Below, one piece after another: positions 21,701 to 30,544 of a stretch of DNA of 64,000 nucleotides. The stretch's first letter is position 1, and each line of letters begins with the position of its first letter. Made by a program: the position numbers and the translations under genes. The notes under the pieces were generated by a model that saw nothing but the letters and a program-made list of their open reading frames with translations, ran no database searches and had not been told where the DNA came from. Source of the DNA: Stemphylium vesicarium (taxonomy: Eukaryota > Ascomycota > Dothideomycetes > Pleosporales > Pleosporaceae); NCBI GenBank assembly GCA_004380135.1, contig QXCR01000139.1, positions 1-64,000 on the forward strand. Direction: 5' to 3'.

Positions 21701-22194
21701 AGCTTTTCACCGCTATTGAGAAGCACGAAGGCCATGTCGGTCTCTTAACACTCATCGGCGCTATGACTGTTGTCGACGAAGACTTGGAAACCATGGAAGC
21801 TATCAAAGACGACCTGGACCGTATGCGCACAAACAAGCAACTCAATGAGGAGCAGCTTGCTCGCGTCGAAAAGGTCGTGGAAGCTATTTCTATCTATCTT
21901 GGTGGTGAGGAACATGATCTGGACGAAGCGAGACGCAGCGTCATGTTGGCGCCGTACAAACATACAGGCTGGGCAGAGCTCGCAGATGCGACTGGTGGAG
22001 ATGTTTTCGCTAGCACGCTGGCGCGAGAGACTGCGATGCGCAATGCGCCGCCCAACGGCAGACTTGGCGCTGTTGGGCTGGCGGGTGCGATGAGTGGGAC
22101 TGGAGATGTGGGAGATGCGCAGAGAGCCGTTATGTTGGCGCCGTGGCGCAGGGAGGGGTGGGGTGGATTGGTGGAGTGCGTTCAGAGCGCTTGA
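18763..22194 (+). CDS. ski3 (C-terminal part): Ski3 central and C-terminal part, as a separate gene
   Basis: Uninterrupted frame of 1143 residues. After a short non-homologous start (MASHADSA) it enters Ski3-like sequence at HDLLDLDISTLRQFIYLFPD. It keeps TPR repeats throughout: LGDYYLFLEEYESA, AYTLLGIFYEDYNKDRRRA, SYVGLGESYHNSGRYNSA, FWNSLGVITTTLSPKVA, WTNLGALYLLQSDHELA. The C-terminus GWGGLVECVQSA ends like the family. With the 286-residue gene on the other strand the total is 1429 residues, about the length of yeast Ski3 (1432). No part of the protein appears missing except a few residues at the break. The C-terminal TPR arm is the part known to hold Ski2 and Ski8. The start at 18763 has a strong context; an in-frame upstream extension into TPR sequence does not exist. 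Confidence 0.88.
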   Translation: MASHADSAHDLLDLDISTLRQFIYLFPDEGLSKVITGWLSSGISKYPLTAEGDSREGPDLSEGGVALTQDVPVSQEDCLVLMTEGITEAQKSPLAHCLLGDYYLFLEEYESAVETTRKGLRYASAEAKKTDLSFQKTRDALSSTLATALVYYQAPRNHLEAKGIFESILKRKPQFTSALIGIGLVLEEEEEYEQAFQFLEKALKQDPSNGRIGAESAWCQALAGDYKTGLDRLQGYLEYPQLDATKQRGRELRAQTLYRIGVCLWELDPSKAARKDRQRTYAKLLAAIKANPNYAPAYTLLGIFYEDYNKDRRRARQCFQKAFELSPSEVVAAERLARLFANQGEWDIVEVVSQRVVDSGKARQTPGSKRKGVSWPHSALGVVQMNKQEYQKSVVSFLSALRINSDDYYSYVGLGESYHNSGRYNSASRAFNYAENPTDGVVLKRSDEEGWFTKYMLANVNRELSQFEEALTGYEAVLADRPKEFGVSIALLQTLVEKAWHCIETGFFGEAADSAVRGIEVADTITEYKPDAFNLWKAVGDACSIFSWAQDKLDHCPFELVVKVLQSPSDMKVDFDAYKDVDGLGQEALASLSTSKNTILAKVLKAAIFAQKRAIASCAHDIHAQAVAWYNLGWTEYRAHVCLEQEGDEESKLTTYLRAAMKCFKRAIELEAGNSEFWNSLGVITTTLSPKVAQHAFVRSLHLNERSVHTWTNLGALYLLQSDHELAHTAFSRAQSQDPDYSLAWVGEGIIALLTGDANEALSHFTHAFELSESSLLLTKRQYAVSAFDFLVSSRTTSSDITNLIQPLFALQQLNMQVPYDIPHKHLAALFLERVGNHDAAVTALDTVNEIVEQEYEKTESMTSLARVAQAKTDLARNLLAIGSNETAVEEAETALDLLSELAGDAKQSALSREQLTKTKLSARLTAGLAHYFSGYFDAAIPYFRKSLEATSSNPDIICILAEVLWAKGGEKEKQVARDQLFTAIEKHEGHVGLLTLIGAMTVVDEDLETMEAIKDDLDRMRTNKQLNEEQLARVEKVVEAISIYLGGEEHDLDEARRSVMLAPYKHTGWAELADATGGDVFASTLARETAMRNAPPNGRLGAVGLAGAMSGTGDVGDAQRAVMLAPWRREGWGGLVECVQSA

Positions 22195-22816
22195 ACTGCG
22201 ACTACTCTCAGACTCGGAATAATGTTCAATCATCATCATCGCATGCTGTACCGACTTTTACACTGCGCCCTCGTCGTAGGGTGGTTTGGGGTTTGCCGTC
22301 GTTGAGCCTGATCGTCTCGCTAGGGGCCCCTGCAGTCTTCGGTCCGCTCCCAAGTGCGCAGTTCTACGAACCCCAGAAGGTTACCAACACCATTATTCAT
22401 GATATAAAAATTAAAATGTAAACGTGAGTGACTCACTAGAACACTTGTGTAGTATTTACGGACGCAGCCCGAACATCGTCATCATCGCCAGTGGTCTGGT
22501 TTGTTTACCGATGAGATGCATTGCTAGACTTTGTCATCAGCCTGACGCTGCTGCCTGGATTTAACCCCACCAACACCTTCCTCCTTCGCTTCATCCGGTG
22601 TCACCACTTTGCTATTGCACCCACCAATCTCACTAAACCCACAGGCTTCCAGCGACTCCCCACACTCCATCACGCACAGTCGGATCATAGGCTGCCTCCT
22701 CACCGTTTCACTTCTTATCTTTCGACAACCCTCCTTACCCTTCTCTCTCAGCCCCGTCATCTCGTAATATCGGTGATCGATTGCGGCACTCGTAAAATTA
22801 CTCTTGATGCCCGCGC
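22195..22816. other. intergenic between Ski3 part and HET remnant
   Basis: 622 bases. Opposing small frames only. The stretch before 22817 is C/T-rich, like a fungal leader. Confidence 0.4.
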
Positions 22817-24856
22817 ATGGCAGTAACCTACAATTTTCTAGGCTTGATGGAGGCTCTCTCAGCATCACTTTTCACGGGCTCAGACCAATCTCCATATCGG
22901 CCGATCCATTCGGAGAATGGAGAGATTCGCTTGCTCGAGCTTTGGCCAGGGGATTACGAAGATCCCCTTAGATTGTCGCTGCATACTGTCAAACTTGAAG
23001 AGGAGGCGGCAGACGATGAGGGATTTTGTGAACAGAACTTGAAGGAGGAGGTATCAGATGAAGAGGACTCGTTTGAAAAGGACATGAAGCGATTTCTCGA
23101 ATACGGCTCGGATGAGGAAGCATTATTTGGAATGGACTCAGAAGAGAAAGCATCTATTGGACAGGACTCAGGAGAACAATCAAATCAAGACGACTCAGGA
23201 GATGAATCAAATCAATACTACTCAGACGAGGTGTCAAGTCAGGACGGCTTGGAAGAGGAAGCATCTGTCGAAAAGGACTGATAAGCCGGACTTGAGGCAG
23301 GATATCGGATACGACGCTCTTTCGTATGCGTGGGGAACAGCAGTCAGCCCGCACAAAGCCGTAGTTGATGGATTCCATATAAGCATTACCGAAAACATCG
23401 AAAATTGCTTGAGGCGTCTTCGATCCAGTCATCAGTCATGTTTGCTTTGGATTGACGCACTGTGCATTAACCAACGAGACACAAGATAGATCCCATCAGG
23501 TGCAGATTATGGCCAGGATCTATACATCCGCGAAACGGGTCTTGGTATGGCTCGGCTAGTGGCCAGATTCTGCAGATTGCTCGCATCCGGATCACTGCCA
23601 AACTCTCTGAATGCGGACGATCCTATAGCGGAAATGGAGAGAATCAGCTTTTTGTCACGGGCCATGTATATCAGCATTTTGTTGATATATTATCACTTCC
23701 ATGGTTTAGTCGCCTTTGGGTCATAAAAGAGTTAGTATTAGGAATATTGGAGCCCACCGTCTTCAGCGGTGAATTGACTTTCTCAGGGGAGGCTTTCACT
23801 GCGACTGTCGAGGAAATATCTTATGAATGGTACAGAGACGGGATGCCACGAAGCCTTAGTGATCAATTGACGACAGGCTGGGGCCGCATCTTCGCATTAG
23901 ACCTCATGAGATCATTGTCCGACAGGTACAACAGTTTTTATTGGTACATGTGCAGATCGCGACACGCTATAGCGACAGATCCGCGCGACAGGGTCTATGG
24001 GCTTCTGAGTTTGGTCGAGTTTCAAGTCTCGGAACCGATAACAGCTGATTATTCCAAAAGTGTGCAGCGTGTCTTCGCTGAAGCCACTGCCGTCACAATT
24101 TTAGAGGAGTCTGCGTTTATTTATCTTGTTCCTGGGGTGTGGCCTGCGAAGGTCTGGGGGTTCAATACACACAGTTCGTCCTGGGTGATAGACTTTGTTG
24201 CGATACCACACTGGTATGAATATAGAATGCATCCTGAATCGAAATTCAGTGTAGAGGAGCGAGAGAGAAGGCGACGCTCAGCATACCTATCAGTGGACAG
24301 TCAAATGCTTCATGTATATGGTAGATATGTTGGTACTGTTTGTGGAACACAAGCCTTCCAGCTAGACTCAAGTGACATGGATTTCGATGAGACGCTAGAC
24401 ACCAAGATTTATGACCTTTACCATAATTTTCTAAAATCACGAGGAATAACTCCGCATAATCTCCTACACACGATCCGCAAAAAGCGTGCCACGGAAAAAG
24501 CTTCTGATAATTTCGCCAGCCTGTTACGGGGTAGCAGAAATAAATTCTACAATGACCTTTCGAACAATCTTACAGACAACCATTTTCTATTCGTCACCGA
24601 AGAAGGGCGATGTGGTATCTCATGGATTCAATGTCTCAACCCGATCCCCATCGGCGCTATTCTGGTCTGCTTGTTTGGAACCGAAGTCCCCTTCATTCTG
24701 GCACCATTACCGGGAACTAATTCCTATCAGATGACCAACATCGCCTACGTCCCAGGATATGGCGACTGGATTCTGGAGTGTCTATCCTACAAGCGAAAGG
24801 CTACGCCATCGATAGACTTCGCCGCAGAGGGCGGCAAAATGTACGCGATCGTATAG
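22817..24856 (+). pseudogene. HET-domain protein with acidic insert, frameshifted
   Basis: Coding-like sequence in at least four frame blocks. 22817-23281: RPIHSENGEIRLLELWPG, a HET N-terminus, followed by about 100 acidic repeat residues and a stop. Next frame to 23489: YDALSYAWG and LLWIDALCINQRD, the HET core. A further frame at about 23485-23550: SHQVQIMARIYTSAKRVLVW, with a TAG where the next residue should be. Then about 23560-24856: LPWFSRLWVIKELVL and the conserved DPRDRVYGLLSL, ITADYSKSVQRVF. The last block is 369 or more residues without a stop. HET proteins mediate non-self recognition after hyphal fusion. At least three frame changes and one nonsense codon make function unlikely. 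Introns could explain at most one of them, since blocks abut without good splice signals. Confidence 0.8.
23000..23280 (+). repeat. acidic minisatellite inside the HET remnant
   Basis: Degenerate in-frame repeats of about 27 bases (variants of gactcaggag...caaatcaa) and a longer echo: gaagagaaagcatct near 23141 and gaagaggaagcatct near 23249. They encode Glu/Asp/Ser/Gln-rich sequence placed between the HET N-terminal strand and the YDALSYAWG core. Confidence 0.6.
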
Positions 24857-25353
24857 TTTTTCTGAGTATTCAAGCATCGGATACAAGCAATGATCACGCC
24901 AATTTTGGACGTCTCAGAACATCGCATCCCCCCGGATCCGCTGGTGGCGAAATCGAACGAAGCCACGTCTCCCTCGTCTAGTTCTTTAACCAAGACACTG
25001 GCCATGTACAGAAAAACCTGTGTACGGGACAATTCAAAATGCGGCTACTAAGCAAGTCCCGAATCTACCGGGTAACAATGTGCTTCTCCATACCTCTCGA
25101 GGATGGTAATCCCCGAAAGGAGTTTTCTCATTGACGTCACGCATCAGCACGCACCATTTCTCATATCCCCAGAAATCTCAGTAGTGTATCTAACGTCTTC
25201 CATCATGAAAGCGATTTCACTTTTTTGTTTCAAAGCATGTCGTACATTATGACTTCATCAAATTCGCAATAGAATAGAGACTTATTCCAAACGCCAGTCC
25301 ATGTACCCACTCCCCAATCTCAAGCCTCATCATGACAGTAGCAAGGATCTCCG
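24857..25353. other. intergenic, nothing recognised
   Basis: About 500 bases between the HET remnant and the 3' end of the minus-strand BTB gene. No coding or repeat signal. Confidence 0.4.
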
Positions 25354-26809
25354 TCACTCCACCGATGTATCTGATATTTCCTTGTTTCCCAGGTCTAGCT
25401 TACTGAGCTTCGCCGATACCCTCTTGTTCACATTTGCGAGGAACTTTGCGTCTGCTGCGCTCAGGGTTTCCACACCTCTTCCCCCATTCGACACCGTGTT
25501 TGATGTTCCTTTCGCGTCGGCTCTGTTAAAAAGAATTGCATATCCAACAGGTGTTTTAGTTTCCCCGGCTGGTGCGGGTACAGCCTTGGACTTTGCTTTC
25601 GGGGTCGCAAGCTCGGTGGTCTTTGTTGCATCTTCTGTACTAGCCGATTTAGCGTTCCATGCCCCTTTCATCGTTGCTTTGTTGATACGGGTCGCACAGG
25701 CAGTGTTCTGTGCACTGTCTCCCACTCTGGCCGACCCCACGTCTGACGATCGTTTTGGTGTGCTTTCGCAGTAATGCGTGACAGAGCCACCATGCCATGC
25801 GGCAGAGTTGTCAACAATCAATCATGATTGCAGATCACTACCCCGCACTAACCTATATAAGTAAGAGTTAAACTAGACTAGGTAAATGATCTGCAAATAT
25901 TTGCAAATATTTGCAGCTTGATTGCAGCTTGATTGATTGTTGACAACTCTGCCATGCGGTAGCTTCTGCTTTGGTTGATCTTGCGTCCAACACTCCTTTC
26001 AGTGTAACGTCTTTCACATCAGGCACTCTTTTGTCAAGCTCATGATACTCCGACGACGACCGTGACAGCAACGTTCCAAACACGTTAGAAGTGCGCTTTT
26101 GCAGTAGTCGTACCGCGATATCGTACAGAAACTCAGCTGGAAGCAAGGTCTTCTCGGTCCTAAGCCACGTCGCATCACCGTATTCTGCGTGCAAATCTAC
26201 GACAAGCCTTCGCGCTGGGCTGCCGTTTAATGGGTCGTCGTAAAGTCTGCGTGTCGCGCCAACGGGCAACATTTGTGGTACGGCGGTGCTTGAGGCCGTT
26301 CGTGAGAGAATTTCGTGGAAGAGGCCGTGCATGCCATCTACGATACAATTCTTCGACGCTGTATCTTCCAATTTCTCCGCTAATACATAAAGATCACAAA
26401 GGCATGAATATTCTTTGGGACCCTTTGTGGCGAGCTTCCCGGTGTAGACGAGGTGAGAGTAGAGATTGAAGATGTCTGGGTCGTCGTTTGGTAACGCGAT
26501 GGTGTGATCTTCGTCTGGCTGCCATACCGACGACGCGGTGCGTTTGAAAAACTCGGCGCGGGATGTGAAGAGCCGTTCGTGGACGAAGAAAGTGGAAGTG
26601 TTACTTTCTTTTCCCACGCTCACTTTGAGCATGGGCCGTGAGAGACTGAGATATGTTAGCGAGATGCACTAGTCACGTTAGGTATCTTCGTACTCGAGCA
26701 TCTCGCATCTTTCCACTCTTCCTTTGTTGGGCCTCAGCTGCGGGAAGTCGGTTGTCCTGGTGACCGCAGTAGGCGGTGGGATACTGAAGTTGAATGGCGA
26801 TCTCTCCAT
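25354..26809 (-). pseudogene. BTB/POZ-domain protein gene split by a MITE
   Basis: Exon 1 is 26809-26694 (begins MERSPFNFSIPPP). A 48-base intron (26693-26646, GTACGA...GCTAAC...CAG) joins in phase to exon 2 from 26645. The BTB fold is seen as MLKVSVGKESNTSTFFVHER, FFKRTASSVWQPDEDHTIAL, DDPDIFNLYSHLVYTGKL and YVLAEKLEDTASKN. BTB domains mediate protein-protein contacts, often in ubiquitin-ligase adaptors or transcription factors. At 25951 the frame runs into a 149-bp MITE and ends in it at 25868, giving a 297-residue product with a foreign tail. The host frame resumes beyond the MITE at 25794 and runs open to 25354. Removing the MITE plus one target duplication (157 bases) gives a continuous 416-residue frame, so the insertion is probably recent. 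Function of the truncated form, which keeps the BTB fold, is possible. Confidence 0.82.
25803..25951. mobile_element. hAT-like MITE, 149 bp
   Basis: Terminal inverted repeats of about 23 bases beginning CAGAGTTGTCAACAATCA. Perfect 8-bp direct repeats ccatgcgg flank it (25795-25802 and 25952-25959). CAGAG-type ends and an 8-bp duplication are the hallmarks of hAT DNA transposons. At 149 bp it has no coding capacity, so it needs a transposase elsewhere. Subterminal repeats (tttgcaaata, gcttgattg) resemble transposase-binding motifs. Confidence 0.9.
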
Positions 26810-27856
26810 AATAGCTCGTTTGGATTATAGTTTGACTCCTGAAAACTGGCATTTAAAGAGATATTTCTAATATACGCACCTAGAGACGCTCATGCGGCCT
26901 CCACGACCGGCGCTTCCTCATACTGTCTCAACACCGTTTCACATGCGCGCGCGAGATCGAGTGGCATCGAATGGTGCCGTGGCCTGGAAGGCTGTCGCAA
27001 TATAGCGACCGACTTAATTAGCATGAAACCGCATGCTGTTTTGATGCCTTCTGATGCCGGGTGTAGATGGGCGAGATCCAATCGAGCCTAACGCAGGGGT
27101 GTGGCGCAGCGAGTCTAGACTAACACAACTATCGATAAGCGCAAGATCACTGAATGATTATGAGAACAAGGAAGTTATTTGAATAAGTGTTTTGATTTCT
27201 TTGTTGCCGCTCGATCGTAGCGACATCGTGCGTTCAACTATCAGGCTCGCTGCAATTGGCGGCGGGTTAAACCATCGTTGATGGCTCCACCTCGATGGTA
27301 CTTCCGCTCCAGCGCACATCGAGAATCATCTCACATTCTTATTGTGGCATGTACGCTTCCAATGTTTGTTCTGTGCCTGGAAGCTCGACCCAGCGCCGCA
27401 TCATCGTAGACACAAAGAGAGGATGACCTATGAACTGTTCTGATTCCGAAGGAACTTCGAAGTCCAAACGATAAGGAATGAACTTGCGGAATACTTTCAG
27501 AGAGATTTGAACAACAAACCACAACCACAAGGGACCTTGGCTAACAGAGTACCTTCGGTAATCCATAGCAGTAAAGAGCATTTTAGCCGAGGTGGACTAT
27601 GCAATGGGTGTCGAGAACAGTACGGCTCCTTAGAAAATGACAGGACAAACTTTAGGATATATCGACACCTCCACTTCCAATATACAAGCCATAAGAAGAT
27701 GGGGGCGGAAGACCTCAAGACACGGTCATAAAAGATGCACCCGCAACAGATGAGATAGCTAGGATAATAGTTTAGAAGGTGTCTGATAGTCTACTAGTAG
27801 TACTCGACAGGTGTTTTCAGTGTACATTGACCTAATGCCAACTGTGTGGGATTTCT
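26810..27856. other. 1 kb intergenic
   Basis: Upstream of the BTB gene and downstream of the Zn-cluster-like gene. Short frames of 60-80 residues on both strands have no domain. No repeat seen. Confidence 0.4.
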
Positions 27857-28850
27857 CTAGCATACAACCCCTTCTAAACTCCTCTTTCTGGATTTCTCTA
27901 TGTCCCTCCCGAGGTCGCGTTCGAGTGCAACAGTGATGGCTCTGGGGGACTTATGCCGAGACGATGTGCCGGGAAGCAATTTGAGGTAGACTCGGAGCAT
28001 CTGATGTGCCACAGCAGATTTGATGTGATCCCTGACCGATTGATCTATTCTCGAAGAATGTTTCATAACGCAGATGATTTCGTAAACATTATTGAGCCAC
28101 AAAGCCATCCTTGTATCCCTTTCTTGAGAGTGCCAATAATCTAGCCCGTCAACAAAGCGTGTGGCGAAGAAGTAGTAGATCCATTCAAGGAGATCAGAGA
28201 TATATTCGAGTTGGGGACAGAGACTTGGACTGTCATCTTCCCACATGAAAGCAACTTCATAATCGGTCCGGCGGTACGATGGGTTGAATTCAGCGCCATA
28301 GCCTCTGTATCGCTTTCTCCAGTGTGAAATGTCAAAGGACATGGGAATTACTCTCATATATTTGCGAAGGACGCCGCTTGTTAAACTGTCTTGTAAGAGA
28401 AGAGGACGGGTGTCTATGCGAATGCGCCAATGCGAAGGAAAATTCGGAGTGACTAGCCATGTTTTGAGTAATCTCAGGTCTGAAAGCTTCGTCCGAACGT
28501 CGCAGGTAAACTTCGGTAACCGGGTCGAGTTCGAATGACGTCTGGAAAGCTCCTGACATGGACCGCAAAGACCGCCAGAGGGAGGATCGCACTGGGCATT
28601 GAATTAGCAGCTGATTAGAGGAATTCTCGAACGTTGATACATGCAGCCTCTTTGCCCCTGCTGGTACGACATCCAAAGCAGACATATCTGATCTTCCTTT
28701 TAACCTCGCGAGTTTTCGGCAAACTCTTGTTGTACGCTCGTTCCACGTCTGGATTTTCGTAGAGACGTAAGTTGTCGAGAGAGCAACCAGATGTTCGAGC
28801 CTCATTATCTGATCTTCGGATGACTTGAGGTCCCCGCGAATATGGCTCTA
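27857..28850 (-). CDS. Zn-cluster-like (Cys-rich) fungal protein, partial model
   Basis: Two exons are supported. Exon B is 28591-27857 (245 codons). Exon A is 28850-28633, joined across a 41-base intron (28632-28592, GTTCGA...GCTAAT...CCAG). The junction gives a Cys-rich block: CFGCRTSRGKEAAC, then CDPPSGGLCGPC and a further FTCD. It is similar to, but not a canonical copy of, the Zn(2)Cys(6) domain of fungal transcription factors, and it ends in basic and leucine-rich sequence (KLSDLRLLKTWLVTPNFPSH). The rest (FDISHWRKRYRGYG, LEYISDLLEWIYYFFATRF) is helical without a recognised family. Exon A begins after an ACTAAC...AAG acceptor, so at least one upstream exon exists. 28950-29303, minus strand, Pro-rich, is the best candidate, but I could not find a donor in the right phase. 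Confidence 0.55.
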
Positions 28851-28949
28851 CTTGTTAGTAGCACTAGGAAAATGGGAGAATCGTGATGTATTAGTGCTAC
28901 GAGAGTGAGAGTCTATGTACATGAAGTCACGCGCTAAGCCTCTATGGAA

Positions 28950-29303
28950 CTAGCGCGAGAGTGAGGTGAGGTCAATCGCGCCTCGGGCAGAATACCTGAG
29001 GGCCATGGCTGACACTACTCGAGCACGGTTGCTTTTCGCGACTGCATGTCGTGCTAGGGGAGGAGTCGAAGAAGCTGAGGGATGTGGACCAATGAAAGGA
29101 GCAATTGCTAAGCTGGCGTCCTCGGGGGGTGGATGTGCGTCTGGTTGCCTCATGTACTGTACATAGCTACTCTGCGAGTAGATGTTCTCATCCCGCAGTG
29201 GCGGCGAGAGGGAAGTAGGTATGCCACCGAACTGATCCATGACTGGATGTTGCGATAGCTGATATGCACCGGCGTCACCGTTGTGAATGAAAGATGGCTG
29301 CAT
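28950..29303 (-). CDS. possible first exon of the Zn-cluster-like gene
   Basis: Frame of up to 117 residues starting MQPSFIHNGDAGAYQL, rich in Pro, Ser, Tyr and Gln (SLSPPLRDENIYSQSSY), typical of disordered N-terminal regions of fungal transcription factors. It lies 100 bases upstream of exon A at 28850. A GT donor in phase with that exon exists inside an Asn-Arg codon pair near 29020, but it is weak. It may instead be an independent small protein or noise. Confidence 0.35.
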   Translation of the reverse strand: MQPSFIHNGDAGAYQLSQHPVMDQFGGIPTSLSPPLRDENIYSQSSYVQYMRQPDAHPPPEDASLAIAPFIGPHPSASSTPPLARHAVAKSNRARVVSAMALRYSARGAIDLTSLSR

Positions 29304-30544
29304 GCTATCACAATGATAGGAGATTCCAGGTTGTGAAGACGAAGGTTGTGACCCGTATGAGTTGGAAGTAGCGATCGGATGGGTATGGGTCGGCCGATTG
29401 TACAGTGTAGCTTTTATTTCTAGAAGCTAAGAAAGCTAGATTCGAAAATCATTCTGCGTAGTTGGGTACCTAATATTCTACTCATACACACTTGCTATCC
29501 CTGCATATATACACACATATACACACTATTTACCCCTACACAAGGAAAAAGGATAGAGAAATAGATAGAGACAACGTATACAACACCTACCTCCCTTAAC
29601 CTCTCTACTTTATCACTATCATGCACCCCCCGACTCACCTCCTCCACCTAGACCTTCTTCGCCCCGCTCGCAGAGTAACCTCTACAACATAGCCCACCAG
29701 CTAGCTACAGCGCTCTTATCTTTTCCTCCAGCTGAGGTAAGAAGAAATCGTTTTGACTGTCCAGACGCCTGCTTTACCAACTCTCCTCCCCCAACCACGC
29801 GCAGAAAAGCAAGCCTAGCTTTAAAACGCATCATCAATTGCCCGTGCGCCCATACAACCCGCTCTTTGTAACAGGCCTCCATGGAGGAAGGATGAGAAAT
29901 CGACGACGGAGATCTTGGCCATAATAGCTGTCTTAGAATCCGAGTTAGATTTAGTATCTAAGTTAGGAATAGATGTAGATGCGAGGGAAAAAAAGAGTAG
30001 AAGAAGAGTGTGTGTGGAAGCCAGAACAAGTCAAAACCCCACCTAACGTCCCGCCTATTAATTGATATTAACTAACAAAAACTAAGAGGAAAAGTAGAAC
30101 GCTGCTGACTCGCGGTATGTCACTTTATACGGATAAGCGCAGGTACACCCGCCAACCTTGCCATCTTTGAAATGCGGGGTTATCTTAGCGCCTTCCCACT
30201 TCCACGTGCCGGGCCCTGCATTCGCGCGCAGGGATCGGCCCGGCGATCCTCCCCGTTCAGCATCCGGCCATTTTCCGACGTCACCTCTTTATGCAAATTA
30301 CATAACACATCACCACATGCCGATTAGTAAAAGCAATGGTGGGAACAAAATAATGTAGCTATCAATTCCATCAAGCCAAAAGCTATGCAATGCACACACA
30401 TACCGATGCCATCCATCCCCGACCTACCACCCAGGATATCAATGCACCCGTTCCAATCCATTCCCATTTCCAATTCCATGCATCCCAATCCCAAACCTAC
30501 CACCCATTACCGCACCACGCTCCCCCGTCGCCAAAACCCGTCCC
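29304..30544. other. 1.2 kb intergenic with short AC/TA repeats
   Basis: Contains a (tatatacacaca)-type low-complexity stretch near 29510-29530 and C/T-rich runs near 29580-29650. No frame has a recognisable motif. The right end is the 3' flank of the exportin gene. Confidence 0.45.

Noticed and set aside
22524..22868. Minus-strand frame of 114 codons before the second HET remnant
   Set aside because: Lies antisense to leader and first HET codons; no motif.
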